Of a stretch of 64,000 nt of DNA, positions 46,271-55,551 are shown piece after piece. How positions within the stretch are numbered: the stretch's first letter is position 1; the number at the start of each line of letters is the position of its first letter. A program made the position numbers and the translations under genes. The notes below the pieces were generated by a model. The model saw only the letters and a program-made list of their open reading frames with translations, ran no database searches and had not been told where the DNA came from. Source of the DNA: Clostridia bacterium (GTDB lineage: Bacteria; Bacillota; Clostridia; Christensenellales; Pumilibacteraceae); the NCBI GenBank assembly GCA_022791055.1, contig JAAVYI010000004.1:1-64000 (forward strand), in the 5' to 3' direction.

Positions 46271-47458
46271 ATGCACAAGATCGTAGTCATTTTAGGCGAC
46301 GGCATGGCCGACTATCCCGACGAACAGGGGCTGACGCCGCTCATGCAAGCGGACAAGCCGCACATCGACGCACTGGCAAAAGTTTCGGAAGTCGGGCTTT
46401 GCCGCACCGTGCCGGAAGGCATGAAACCGGGATCGGATACGGCCAACCTGTCCGTCATCGGATACGACCCCAAACGCTATTATACAGGCCGCTCGCCGCT
46501 CGAGGCCTTGAGTATCGGCATTGCCTTACGCGACGACGATTTGACCTACAGAGCCAACCTGGTGACGTTGAGCGGCGCGCCGACCGATAAGGACACGACG
46601 ATGGTCGACTATTCGGCGGGCGAGATCTCCACGGCAGAGGCCGCCGAACTGATCGGCTGTCTTGCCGAAAAACTGGGGCTGGACGGCTGTCTTTATACCG
46701 GCGTCAGCTATCGGCATTGCTTGGTCGTGCCGCACGGAAAACCGGCCGGCGAACTGACGCCGCCGCACGACATCACCGGTAAAGCGGTCGCGCCGTATCT
46801 GCCGCAAGACCGTCGTTTACTCGACTTGACCGAACGCGCTTACGCCCTATTACGCGATCACCCCGTCAACGTCAAACGCCGAAACGCGGGCAAACATACC
46901 GCCGACGCGCTGTGGTTTTGGGGCGAGGGCAAAAAACCGATGCTCGACCCGTTCCGCGAAAAATTCGGTTTAACGGGCGCGGTCATTTCGGCCGTCGATC
47001 TCTTAAAAGGCATCGGCATCGGCGCGGGGCTGGATTCGATCGACGTCGAGGGCGCGACGGGTACGCTCGACACAAACTACGACGGCAAAGCGCAGGCGGC
47101 GATCGACGCGCTTCAAAATCACGACTATGTATATATCCACTTAGAAGGCCCGGACGAGTGCGGACACCAGGGCGACCGCAGCGGCAAGATCACCGCGATC
47201 GAGCGGATCGACCGCCGAATCGTAGCGCCCGTCAAAGCAGCGCTCGACGCGGGCGGCGCCCCCTATCGTATGCTGGTCATTCCCGACCACGCGACGCCGC
47301 TACGTTTGCGGACGCACGTCGGCGACCCCGTTCCCTACGTGCTGTACGACAGCGAACATGCCGTCGAGGGCGTAGCGACGTACAACGAACAGACGGCCGC
47401 CGCGACCGGCCGCACGATCCCGCACGGCTGCGACCTGATCAAGCGGCTAATCGTATAG
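46271..47458 (+). CDS. apgM: Cofactor-independent phosphoglycerate mutase, archaeal type (ApgM)
   Basis: Alkaline-phosphatase-superfamily enzyme interconverting 3- and 2-phosphoglycerate; some relatives act as homoserine kinases. The N-terminal metal motif ILGDGMADYP, the phosphorylated-Ser region PGSDTANLSVIGYDP near residue 57 and the C-terminal metal site VIPDHATPLRLRTH are all present. It has 395 residues, normal for ApgM and shorter than GpmI. The start follows CGGAGAAG. It lies 57 bp behind glmS. Confidence 0.92.
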   Translation: MHKIVVILGDGMADYPDEQGLTPLMQADKPHIDALAKVSEVGLCRTVPEGMKPGSDTANLSVIGYDPKRYYTGRSPLEALSIGIALRDDDLTYRANLVTLSGAPTDKDTTMVDYSAGEISTAEAAELIGCLAEKLGLDGCLYTGVSYRHCLVVPHGKPAGELTPPHDITGKAVAPYLPQDRRLLDLTERAYALLRDHPVNVKRRNAGKHTADALWFWGEGKKPMLDPFREKFGLTGAVISAVDLLKGIGIGAGLDSIDVEGATGTLDTNYDGKAQAAIDALQNHDYVYIHLEGPDECGHQGDRSGKITAIERIDRRIVAPVKAALDAGGAPYRMLVIPDHATPLRLRTHVGDPVPYVLYDSEHAVEGVATYNEQTAAATGRTIPHGCDLIKRLIV

Positions 47459-47463
47459 GCCGC

Positions 47464-47773
47464 AAAAGATTGCCGCACCGACGCTCGCAATGACATTTCT
47501 CGCATGGCATTGCGTCGCCGTCCCCCGTCATTGCGTCGCGCCTTTACTCCTCCGTCATTGCGAGCCAAAGTCAAAATGTCCGAGAGGAAACGAGTACGCA
47601 CACACTTTGTCACCCTCGGAGCGTAAGTGGAGGGGTCTAGCGCAAGCGAATCCATTATTCTATACGCCTGCGTACATTCTTGCGTACCACTCGGAATGAC
47701 AAATGGTCTTTACTGCCTTCCCATGAGGTTTTGTCTTTGGCTCTATTACGAGCGCGACGAAACAATCTCTTAC
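47464..47773. repeat. Repeat-filled intergenic region (families D and E)
   Basis: The 346-bp gap after apgM holds no gene. It contains CATTGCGAG-family copies at 47465-47494, 47552-47564 (half-site) and 47743-47773, and one family D copy at 47573-47711 that matches 20928-21180. Confidence 0.65.
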
Positions 47774-47804
47774 AATCCCCCTATTCCTTTTTTCGGAGGC
47801 CGAT

Positions 47805-48422
47805 ATGTTTTTCAAAAAGAAATCGAAACCGTCCAAACAGAACGCGCAGTTGCAAGCCGACATCGACAAGGCTATGCTCGACCGCCTGGAAAACAGCCGG
47901 GAAGAAATGGCTTTTCACGCAGCGCAAACGAACGCCTATCTCGCCTTGACGCGCGACGCGGCGGCCGACGTGTTCGCCGAAATATCCGTGGGCGCGGGCA
48001 AAAAGCCCGACGCGCCAGCAGTCGCCGCAGTCACGGTCAAGCTGTCGAACGTGCCGCCGACGGCGGGCGCGAACTATCACGCACTGACCGAGGGCGCGGC
48101 CGTAACGCTCCGACACATGCCGCTCAAAGACGGCAATCAAAACGTCGTCGTATTCAACGACAACGCGACCGACCTCGACAAAATCGTTACGTTTGCCGCA
48201 TTCGACGAGGCCGACCAACTGATCGCACAATACGGCGAAGGGTTTGCGATCCGCGGCGAGGTCGACTCGATCGTGCGCGACGAACTGCCGCCCAAGTCGT
48301 TTTTCGACCGCGTGGCCGCGACCGACCACCTGCAACCGCTGACCGACGAAGAATATCAACGCGTCTGCGACCTACACAAAAACGGCCGATACAAGGAAGT
48401 TTCTATCCGTATCGTCGAATAA
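47805..48422 (+). CDS. Conserved-looking protein of unknown function
   Basis: A 205-residue soluble protein starting five bases after GGAGG. It has a lysine-rich N-terminus, a helical stretch with EEMAFHAAQTNAYLAL, then a beta-rich half (AAVTVKLSNVPPTAG, LRHMPLKDGNQNVVVFND, FAIRGEVDSIVRDE). The second half could be a small beta-barrel, but I cannot assign a family. No signal peptide or membrane segment. It stands alone, with repeats upstream and a strong terminator downstream. Confidence 0.75.
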   Translation: MFFKKKSKPSKQNAQLQADIDKAMLDRLENSREEMAFHAAQTNAYLALTRDAAADVFAEISVGAGKKPDAPAVAAVTVKLSNVPPTAGANYHALTEGAAVTLRHMPLKDGNQNVVVFNDNATDLDKIVTFAAFDEADQLIAQYGEGFAIRGEVDSIVRDELPPKSFFDRVAATDHLQPLTDEEYQRVCDLHKNGRYKEVSIRIVE

Positions 48423-48456
48423 CCGTCTTATGCGCATATGGACATATAACGCATAC

Positions 48457-48488
48457 AGCCCCCGAACGGCTCGCTCGGGGGCTTTTTC
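48457..48488 (+). terminator. Intrinsic terminator after the unknown protein
   Basis: AGCCCCCGA and TCGGGGGCT form a perfect 9-bp stem with a nine-base loop, followed by TTTTTCTC on the plus strand. Confidence 0.9.
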
Positions 48489-48505
48489 TCTGTCCGCAAC
48501 GGTAT

Positions 48506-49735
48506 TTATCGGCCGATCAGCGTGCGCAGTAGCGTTTGCGCATAGACGCGGTGCATATAGTCGTTGGGGTGATTGGTGTTCGATGAAGTCGTATCTTGAA
48601 ACACTTTGCGCGTCAGCATGGCCTGATGTACGGCGGTCACGTTGACGGTCGCAACGCCGTTCTCGTTCCATTCCTCTTCGTCCGCAGCAAACGCCGCCGG
48701 ATACTGCGGCTGATACTTTCTGAGCGTCGTACCCTGAACGTAACCGACTTGCTCGTTGGGCAGCATCGGCAGTACGACGGCGATCTCCACTTGCGGCAGT
48801 CGTGTTTGCAGGTTTTCGACGATACTGCGGATATTCTTGCGGAAAGCCTTCGGCTCGATGCCGACGCCGTCGTTCATGCCGAACGCCAACACGACGAGAT
48901 CGGGCGCATATTCGACGATCGGACTGTAATTGACGTAGGCCGTCGCCCACTCGCCGGTCTGGCCGCTGACCGCAAAATTGTGCCGCTCGACGGTGACGCC
49001 GTAGGCCGCCTCCAACGCGTCCATCGCAAGATCGCAGTAGCTCGGGCAGTACGGCGCGCGGTCGATCTCCGCCAATGCCGTCGCGCTCCAGCCGTAGGTG
49101 ATACTGTCGCCGTAATAGGCGACGCGCACGGTTTGCTTATCTGCCAGTTTGGCGTTGAGAGACGCGAAAACGTCGCTTCGGTCGGCGGGCTTCGGCAGCA
49201 CGGTTGCGGGCTTATGCGTGTACGTCACCGCCAAACACCACGCGCTCATGCCTGCGTCGGTCTTGGACATTTCGGCCACAATGTACGCGCCCGTATCCGC
49301 TGCCGCCGGGATCTGCGTTTTCAACCCGTCGTCGGTATAGACGTCGAAATAGTATCGGTCATACGGCAAAACCGGAATACGACCGCCCGGCACAACGACC
49401 AGCTTTCCGTCGGTCACGGTGTAATCGACGCCCTCGGTGTAGACCGTTTGCAAATCGGCGCTCCGAACCGATACGATCGTTTCGATGTCGTACAGCAGAC
49501 GGATCGGCTCGACCGCGCCGGCCTCGTTCTCCCGAACGAACGCCGCCTCGGCATAGCATACGACGCCGTCCCATACGGGCGCGGTACATTTGTCCAAGTC
49601 GAATGCCTTCAAATCGTATTGCGTCATGTCCTCTCCCTCCGTCGGGTTCTCCGGCGCGGCCGTCTTGCCGCCGCAAGCCGCCGCAGTCAACAGCAGCAGC
49701 GTCAAGAGTACGGCCGCCCAACGCCTAATTTTCAT
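48506..49735 (-). CDS. SGNH/GDSL-family esterase lipoprotein
   Basis: Exported lipoprotein (lipobox TAAAC near residue 19, 409 residues) with a C-terminal SGNH hydrolase domain: the nucleophile Ser in YYGDSITYGW near residue 206, the block II Gly in NFAVSGQTG, block III FGMNDG near residue 280 and the catalytic Asp-His pair in NHPNDYMH. Such enzymes remove acetyl groups from polysaccharides or act on lipids; the neighbouring glycosidases favour a carbohydrate esterase. The N-terminal 180 residues form a separate beta domain, perhaps carbohydrate-binding. The start overlaps the GDPD gene by 11 bp and follows GGGGAGG. Last gene of the minus-strand locus. Confidence 0.88.
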   Translation of the reverse strand: MKIRRWAAVLLTLLLLTAAACGGKTAAPENPTEGEDMTQYDLKAFDLDKCTAPVWDGVVCYAEAAFVRENEAGAVEPIRLLYDIETIVSVRSADLQTVYTEGVDYTVTDGKLVVVPGGRIPVLPYDRYYFDVYTDDGLKTQIPAAADTGAYIVAEMSKTDAGMSAWCLAVTYTHKPATVLPKPADRSDVFASLNAKLADKQTVRVAYYGDSITYGWSATALAEIDRAPYCPSYCDLAMDALEAAYGVTVERHNFAVSGQTGEWATAYVNYSPIVEYAPDLVVLAFGMNDGVGIEPKAFRKNIRSIVENLQTRLPQVEIAVVLPMLPNEQVGYVQGTTLRKYQPQYPAAFAADEEEWNENGVATVNVTAVHQAMLTRKVFQDTTSSNTNHPNDYMHRVYAQTLLRTLIGR

Positions 49736-51557
49736 ATTTCACGCCTCCCCTTTTTCGTTTGCCCAAAGCGACCGCCGCGGTAAGCGCAAGAATCGCCGCC
49801 GCGGTCGCGCTACCGCCCGCTTGCGCTCCGCAACCGCCTTTTTGCGGCGGCGCAGGCGGCTCGTCGGCATAGTCGACGGTCAAAACGTCGCTCATCAGAT
49901 ACCAGTCGCCCGCATTGGCAACGAGAACCAACCGAACGGCGTCGTCGTCCGACCGATACGCCAATACCCTACAATCGACGGGCGCGCGCGTTCCGTCATA
50001 GCGCACGACCGCGCCCGCGACCGTAAAATCATCGCGCGCCAAATCGGACTGCCGCACGGAATCGAGCGACACGTCGAGCGACCGCGGCAACGTCCCGCAA
50101 CGCACGGCGTCGTTGTTTGTTAAGGCATACACGCCCGCCTGCGCCGCGTCGCGCACGTCGGTACGGGCGGCATACGTCCAGGCTGCCGGCATAAATCCAC
50201 GCTCGAGCATATCCCGCATGATCGACAGATTGCCGTTGGACATATCGGCGCCGACGTCGCGCTCGCACAGCGCCGTTACCGTTTCGCCCAATGTCGGCTG
50301 CTTGTCGTTGAGGTCGAGCGCCCACAAATACGGGATCTCGCGGCGGACATTCGCTAACTGGTTGCGGTCGAACGAAATGACGACGATACGATCCTGCATA
50401 TCGTACTGCTCGATTTTTTGCCGAAATATTTCGGCAAATGCGGCATCGGCCGTCTTGATCTCGAAAAACAGCAAACTATCGGATCGGCGGCTCAGCGCAA
50501 ACAGTTCGTCGACGGTCGGAATGCTCGACGCATGACCCGTCGGCGTGCCGCCGTAATTTTTGACGATCTTATATTGCCGCAATTCTTCCAGCGTCATCGC
50601 CGCAATACGCCCCTGCCCGTCGGTCGTGCGGTCGATGGTCGCGTCGTGCATGATGACGATCTCGCCGTCTTTGGTCAAATGCGCGTCGACTTCGATATGG
50701 GTCGCGCCTGCCTCTATCGCCGCTTGAAACCCCTCGAGCGAATTTTCGTTGTATTGATACGGCACGCCGCGGTGCGCCACAACCAACGGCGACCGCGCCA
50801 GCACATGCCGCGGTTTGACAAACGCGTCAAATTCGTCATACGCACCCGCGATCGCGGCGGGGTCGCCCTCGACGATCAGTCCGAACGCGCCGCTTGCAAT
50901 GCCTGCGACCGCCGCAAACCGATCGACGCCGTCGAGGCGCACCCAAACCGTTTTGGCGCGCGCTTGTAAGTATTCGACATTGGCTTTATTACCAAGCGAC
51001 GCCGGCAGAATGACGACAAGCGCCCCGGCGCGGTTGGCGGCCGCCGCAATCGCCGCGCCGTCAAACGTCGCATGTTCGGTCGCGTCGTATATGCCCCGCA
51101 GTTTGGGCAAAGCGTCGCGCGCCGCGCGCAGCAACACGGCGTCGCCCGAAACGACGGCCGCATCGGTCAACTCGTTTTCGGTCGTATATTGCACCAGCTT
51201 TTCGAGCGCCGCCTGCGACGATACCGCAAAGTTGGGAATGATTTTCGGGTGCGCCTCGCGCATAAAAGCGTCGAGGCTTTCTATCGAACGCCCCTTGCCG
51301 TCAAGCACTTCCCCGGCGTCTCCGATACGGATCAGCAGATTGGTCGCGTACAGATCGGCGTCGTCCGAAACGTATTGCACGGTACGACTGTCGGCAACGT
51401 CGACGACGACAGCCGGCGCGGCGCGCAGCTGTTTGGCCGCATAGGCGGCATCGGTTTTGATAAACGCGTCTGCCGCCGCCGTCGTGATCCCGCCGCACGC
51501 AAACAGCGCGCACAAAGGAGCCAGTATGCCGAACAGCATTCGTTTCTTTACCTTCAT
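49725..51557 (-). CDS. Exported glycerophosphodiester phosphodiesterase with GCG-type C-terminal tail
   Basis: A 610-residue exported protein. After a signal peptide, residues 30-250 form a poorly recognised N-terminal domain; the GDPD catalytic domain follows (AHRGVPYQYNENSLEGF near residue 261, then EVDAHLTKDGEIVIMHD), and a C-terminal beta domain of about 60 residues. The tail is Pro-rich, then Gly-Gly-Cys-Gly, a hydrophobic helix and KRKRGG. The catalytic His, Glu and Asp are present. Expected to release glycerol-3-phosphate from phosphodiesters such as glycerophospho-glycans or deacylated lipids. It starts 11 bp after the GH36 stop. Confidence 0.88.
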   Translation of the reverse strand: MKVKKRMLFGILAPLCALFACGGITTAAADAFIKTDAAYAAKQLRAAPAVVVDVADSRTVQYVSDDADLYATNLLIRIGDAGEVLDGKGRSIESLDAFMREAHPKIIPNFAVSSQAALEKLVQYTTENELTDAAVVSGDAVLLRAARDALPKLRGIYDATEHATFDGAAIAAAANRAGALVVILPASLGNKANVEYLQARAKTVWVRLDGVDRFAAVAGIASGAFGLIVEGDPAAIAGAYDEFDAFVKPRHVLARSPLVVAHRGVPYQYNENSLEGFQAAIEAGATHIEVDAHLTKDGEIVIMHDATIDRTTDGQGRIAAMTLEELRQYKIVKNYGGTPTGHASSIPTVDELFALSRRSDSLLFFEIKTADAAFAEIFRQKIEQYDMQDRIVVISFDRNQLANVRREIPYLWALDLNDKQPTLGETVTALCERDVGADMSNGNLSIMRDMLERGFMPAAWTYAARTDVRDAAQAGVYALTNNDAVRCGTLPRSLDVSLDSVRQSDLARDDFTVAGAVVRYDGTRAPVDCRVLAYRSDDDAVRLVLVANAGDWYLMSDVLTVDYADEPPAPPQKGGCGAQAGGSATAAAILALTAAVALGKRKRGGVKYEN

Positions 51558-51568
51558 ATTCCGCTTCC

Positions 51569-53683
51569 CTATTCCTTTTCAAGCAAGACGACCGTTGCCG
51601 CCAACGGCCGGGCGCCCAACTCGACTTGTAAAATATTTTCGCTTACGGCGGCTTTGCCGGTACCGTACTGCGAAACGAACCGAAAACCCGGCACGCTGAA
51701 GGTCGCCGTCCGCGCCGCCGTTCCGTACTTAAAACAGTAACACACCGCGCGCCGACCGTCGTCGCGCACGCGCATCAGCCGTATCAAGCCCTTGGGATTG
51801 CGCAGAGAGCGGATCTCGTCGGTGTCGATCAGCACCGTCTCGCCGCATTGAATAATGTCCTTGACGGTTTGATAGTAATCTACGCCGTCACGCACGATTT
51901 GCTTGATTGCGGGCGATACTTCCGTCAGCCGCCCCGACAGGCATATACGGCCGAGCATGGCTTTTGCGATTGTGAAATACACTTCGTCGACGCTGTGATC
52001 GGGCAAGATGCTCGCCCAAACCTGCATGGTGCGCGGTTGCATGACGCGGTGCAAGTCCATGGCGACTACGGCGCCGTCGGGGTTTTCGTGCGCGTCGGAA
52101 AACGACACCATGCTGCCGAGCGTCGAAAACAGCGGCTCGTGCCGCATACCGCCCGAGGAACACACCTCGATGACCAAATCGGGCAGCGCATCCCGCAGCT
52201 TTTTGTAAAACGCCACGACGCGTTCAATATGCTCGCGCAGTCCCTCGCCCGGGCTTTCTGCGCCGTCGACGCCGAATCCGATGTTCTCGTTATAGTCGAT
52301 CTTGACATAGTTCAGCTTGTTTTCGCGCAACGTGCGAATGACTTTATCGGTCAGATAGTTGTCGACTGCGCCCTTGCGGAAGTCCAAAAACAGCCGCCCC
52401 TGGTGGTTGACCGTCAGACCGTCACAGTGCAGCAGCCAGTCGGTACGCGCGGCCAGCTCGGCATTGTCGGTCACGGCCTCGAACTCGAACCAAACGCCGC
52501 CGGCGGTAAACCCGGCGCGCGCCGCCTCGTCCGAAAACTCTTTTAAACCGTTGGGGAATTTTTCGGGCACGACGTTCCAGTCCCCCAATAATTCGGCGTT
52601 GTTCCCGCAAAACCAACCGGCGTCGAGCACGAAATATTCGGCGCCCAATGCCCGCGCCGTCTGTAACTGCGGCCGCACGTTCTCGATGCGCGGATCGCCC
52701 CAGCTGTATAAATATTCGTTATAGATGATCGGCAGCGTCTGTTCGCTACGCGGGAATCGGTACAGCGTATCATGGTATTTGGTCAGCGCCGCACATGCCT
52801 TGGTCAACCCGCCTTGCACGGCGGTGAAGTACGCGTTATGCGTGACAAACGTTTCGCCGGATTTGAGCGTCTTGCGCCAATGCCCGTACAGATAGTCGGC
52901 TTGCCCGCCCGTCAGCGTGATGCCGCCGTAGCGGTGCAACGTTTCCAACTGCCAACTCGACGGCGCCTCGACTTGCACCGCCCAGGTCACGCCGTGTTCG
53001 ACGTCCTCGAGCGCGGTAAACGGCAGATAGCCGCGGGCGGGCATCGAGCCGAGCGCGCCGATCCGTTGCAAGCGAATGCCCAACGACGACCAAGAATCCT
53101 CGAAATTGAAGGCCGAAACCGGCGTGCTTTCCTTGCGCCCCTCGCCCGACCAGTTGCTTTGCAAACGGTGCAAGATCAACTTTTCGGGATCGTTCTCCTC
53201 GGCAAACGGCGTCAGCGCCGAAATAGCGAACGACGACGCCAACTCGAGTACGGTATCGTTTCCCTTGTTTTCGATTTCCAAGTGAAGCGACGCCGCCGCA
53301 TAGCCCTTTCTTTGCGTCAGCACATGCCGAACATACAACTCGTCATCGGTCTTTAAAAAGGTGATTACCGTTGTATCGGTCGCCGTTTCGGTCACTTTCT
53401 GGTCGTAAACGCGCAGCAAAAAAGCCGTCGCGCGGTCGTACATGGTGACGCCTGCCGAAAAGTCGCGGCGCGGCGAATCCCCCAGTCGCGCCACCTGCGC
53501 CATCGGTTCGATCTCGCGGCAGGGATACTTTTTGTTAAACTCCTTAAAGAGTTTGCTCTCCCGAATGTCGCCGACCGTTTGATTGGGTACGCAGGTAAAC
53601 GACATGACGCCGCCCGAAACGGTGTATACGGCGGTCATGCCGCTCAGCGGAATTTTGATGATTTGCTTGTCGGTATAGCGCAA
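51569..53683 (-). CDS. GH36 alpha-galactosidase
   Basis: Cytoplasmic glycoside hydrolase (no signal peptide, 704 residues) removing terminal alpha-galactose. The nucleophile Asp is in YVKIDYNENIG near residue 443 and the acid/base Asp in VSFSDAHENPDGA near residue 500; the N-terminal beta-sandwich and central barrel follow family order. The start is a TTG at 53683, about eight bases after GGAAG. It fits galactose release from imported oligosaccharides, feeding GalK. Confidence 0.9.
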   Translation of the reverse strand: MRYTDKQIIKIPLSGMTAVYTVSGGVMSFTCVPNQTVGDIRESKLFKEFNKKYPCREIEPMAQVARLGDSPRRDFSAGVTMYDRATAFLLRVYDQKVTETATDTTVITFLKTDDELYVRHVLTQRKGYAAASLHLEIENKGNDTVLELASSFAISALTPFAEENDPEKLILHRLQSNWSGEGRKESTPVSAFNFEDSWSSLGIRLQRIGALGSMPARGYLPFTALEDVEHGVTWAVQVEAPSSWQLETLHRYGGITLTGGQADYLYGHWRKTLKSGETFVTHNAYFTAVQGGLTKACAALTKYHDTLYRFPRSEQTLPIIYNEYLYSWGDPRIENVRPQLQTARALGAEYFVLDAGWFCGNNAELLGDWNVVPEKFPNGLKEFSDEAARAGFTAGGVWFEFEAVTDNAELAARTDWLLHCDGLTVNHQGRLFLDFRKGAVDNYLTDKVIRTLRENKLNYVKIDYNENIGFGVDGAESPGEGLREHIERVVAFYKKLRDALPDLVIEVCSSGGMRHEPLFSTLGSMVSFSDAHENPDGAVVAMDLHRVMQPRTMQVWASILPDHSVDEVYFTIAKAMLGRICLSGRLTEVSPAIKQIVRDGVDYYQTVKDIIQCGETVLIDTDEIRSLRNPKGLIRLMRVRDDGRRAVCYCFKYGTAARTATFSVPGFRFVSQYGTGKAAVSENILQVELGARPLAATVVLLEKE

Positions 53684-53762
53684 AATACTCTTCCTTTACC
53701 GCAAACCGTGCGGCCGTCAATGTGTATGAACGAATGTGCGACGCCCAAGCGTCCGTAACTTA

Positions 53763-55529
53763 TTATGCCGATTCTCCCCGATCCGGGTCGGTGTTGACGC
53801 GAATATATCGGTCGGAGAAGGTCGCGCCTTCGTCAACGGCGATCTGCGAATACGTCTTGTAGTTGGCGGCCGTAACGGCCGTCCCTTGATAGTCGACGCC
53901 GTCGATATACAGATTGCGGACCGAGCAGTTGTCGCCGTCCACCCCGCCGCCGAGCCGCACGGTGACGCGCAAGGCGTACACGGGCAGATTGGACTGCTCG
54001 GCGTATTTGACGGCGATATTTTTGAAATAGACGTTGCGGATCGTCCCGCCTTCGCTCGCCGTCGCCGCCTTGTCGTACACGCTCATCGCGGCACAGTTGG
54101 TTTTGTAGATCTCGATATTTTCAAAAACGATATTCTCCCACGTCGCGTCCCGATTCGACCCCATTTGCACGGTACAGCAACCCAAATGCTCGCTCCAAGC
54201 CGCCTGCGCAAATCCGATCGAATTGTTGCGGAACAGCACGCCGTCCATGTCGTGCGCCGCCTCGTAGATCGCGCCGTATCCGATGCCCTTGTCGGTCCAA
54301 ACGCAGTTGTTTTCGTACACGATATTGCGCGTCATAGCGCCGTTTCGCGACGACGTCGATTTGACTTCGATCGCGTCGTCGCCGGTACGTACAAAGCAAT
54401 CGGTCGCGCCCGAATCGCGGCAGTCGGACAGCATGATCCCGTCGGAGAACGTGCGGTACGAAAAGAACATACACCGCGAAACGCGCACGTTCTCGCAGTC
54501 GGTAAAGCACATCGTCCAGCTGTTGGAATTGACCGAGATCAAGCCCTCGACTTGCATATCGGTCGCATTGTAAAAGTCGTAAACGCCTTTGGTTTTCTCC
54601 ATGCCGCCCATGCACTTGGAAAAGTCCAAAAGCGCGCGGCCGACGATCTTGACGTTCTTGACGTTTGACGCGCGCACAGCCGCAAAATAATCGGGCTTGT
54701 CGCCGACCGGCTGCTCGTAAATACGCAGCGAAACGCCGCTTTCGAAATACACCGTGCTTTCGGTCGGGATCGAGATCGACGTTATGTCGTACACGCCTTT
54801 TTTGAACACATACACCGTTTTGGTTTGCGTAAATTCGGTTTGCTCGCGCGTGTACTTGCCCGGCTCGACCGTTTGTCGCTTCCACCCCTGCGGCACGTCC
54901 ACGGCCGTTTTAGGCGCAACGTAGAGCGTCACAGCCTTATCGGCCGACTCGTCGAAGGCAAACGAATAACTGCCGTAAGCGGTCAGCTTGGCTTTGACTT
55001 TGCCGCCGGCATACGTCGCTTGCACGCCCGATTTTTCGGGCAGAACGACGACGCGCGCCTTATCGGCGGTCGTCAGCGTCAGCTCGACGTCGAGGGCAAG
55101 ATCGCCGTCGGTATCGACGTCCACCCAGGCAAACGAATGCACGTTCGTCCCGCACCGCGCCGAATAAACAGGCACGTCGACCCCGCCGACGCGCAGCGTA
55201 TGCCACACGCTGTCGACAAACCCGTAGTCGAGTCGGCCGTCGTGGCTGGCCCCGTTCGCCTGTTTGGTCTGGTTGAAAAACGCGACCATGTCCGCCTGCG
55301 CCTCGACCTCGCTGTACGAAACGGGTAACACGCGGCAATACGTAGGCTTGCCGTCGTCCGGGTCTTTATCCGTGTCGGGATCTTTGTCGCCGTCCGGCGG
55401 CGTGACGATCCCCGGCGGATCGGGTTCGTCGCCGTTCGGTGCGCTCGGTTGCGGCGGTTTACACGCCGGCAAGGCCAGCATGAGCGCGACAGACAGCAAG
55501 GCCGCTATCCATTTGCCGATCTTTTTCAT
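53763..55529 (-). CDS. Beta-helix glycosidase-like lipoprotein (GH28/GH49 type), first paralogue
   Basis: Lipoprotein of 588 residues (lipobox LPAC near residue 23, then a Pro/Asp-rich linker). An N-terminal domain of about 170 residues is followed by a right-handed beta-helix. The SDGIMLSDC and RTGDDAIEVKS segments retain the three aspartates of the GH28/GH49 clan, but the GHG motif of polygalacturonases is absent and an unusual HLGCC pair follows. Likely a polysaccharide hydrolase; the substrate is not certain. It follows its paralogue by 22 bp. Confidence 0.82.
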   Translation of the reverse strand: MKKIGKWIAALLSVALMLALPACKPPQPSAPNGDEPDPPGIVTPPDGDKDPDTDKDPDDGKPTYCRVLPVSYSEVEAQADMVAFFNQTKQANGASHDGRLDYGFVDSVWHTLRVGGVDVPVYSARCGTNVHSFAWVDVDTDGDLALDVELTLTTADKARVVVLPEKSGVQATYAGGKVKAKLTAYGSYSFAFDESADKAVTLYVAPKTAVDVPQGWKRQTVEPGKYTREQTEFTQTKTVYVFKKGVYDITSISIPTESTVYFESGVSLRIYEQPVGDKPDYFAAVRASNVKNVKIVGRALLDFSKCMGGMEKTKGVYDFYNATDMQVEGLISVNSNSWTMCFTDCENVRVSRCMFFSYRTFSDGIMLSDCRDSGATDCFVRTGDDAIEVKSTSSRNGAMTRNIVYENNCVWTDKGIGYGAIYEAAHDMDGVLFRNNSIGFAQAAWSEHLGCCTVQMGSNRDATWENIVFENIEIYKTNCAAMSVYDKAATASEGGTIRNVYFKNIAVKYAEQSNLPVYALRVTVRLGGGVDGDNCSVRNLYIDGVDYQGTAVTAANYKTYSQIAVDEGATFSDRYIRVNTDPDRGESA

Positions 55530-55551
55530 AGTTCCGTCTCCTTATCGCGTT

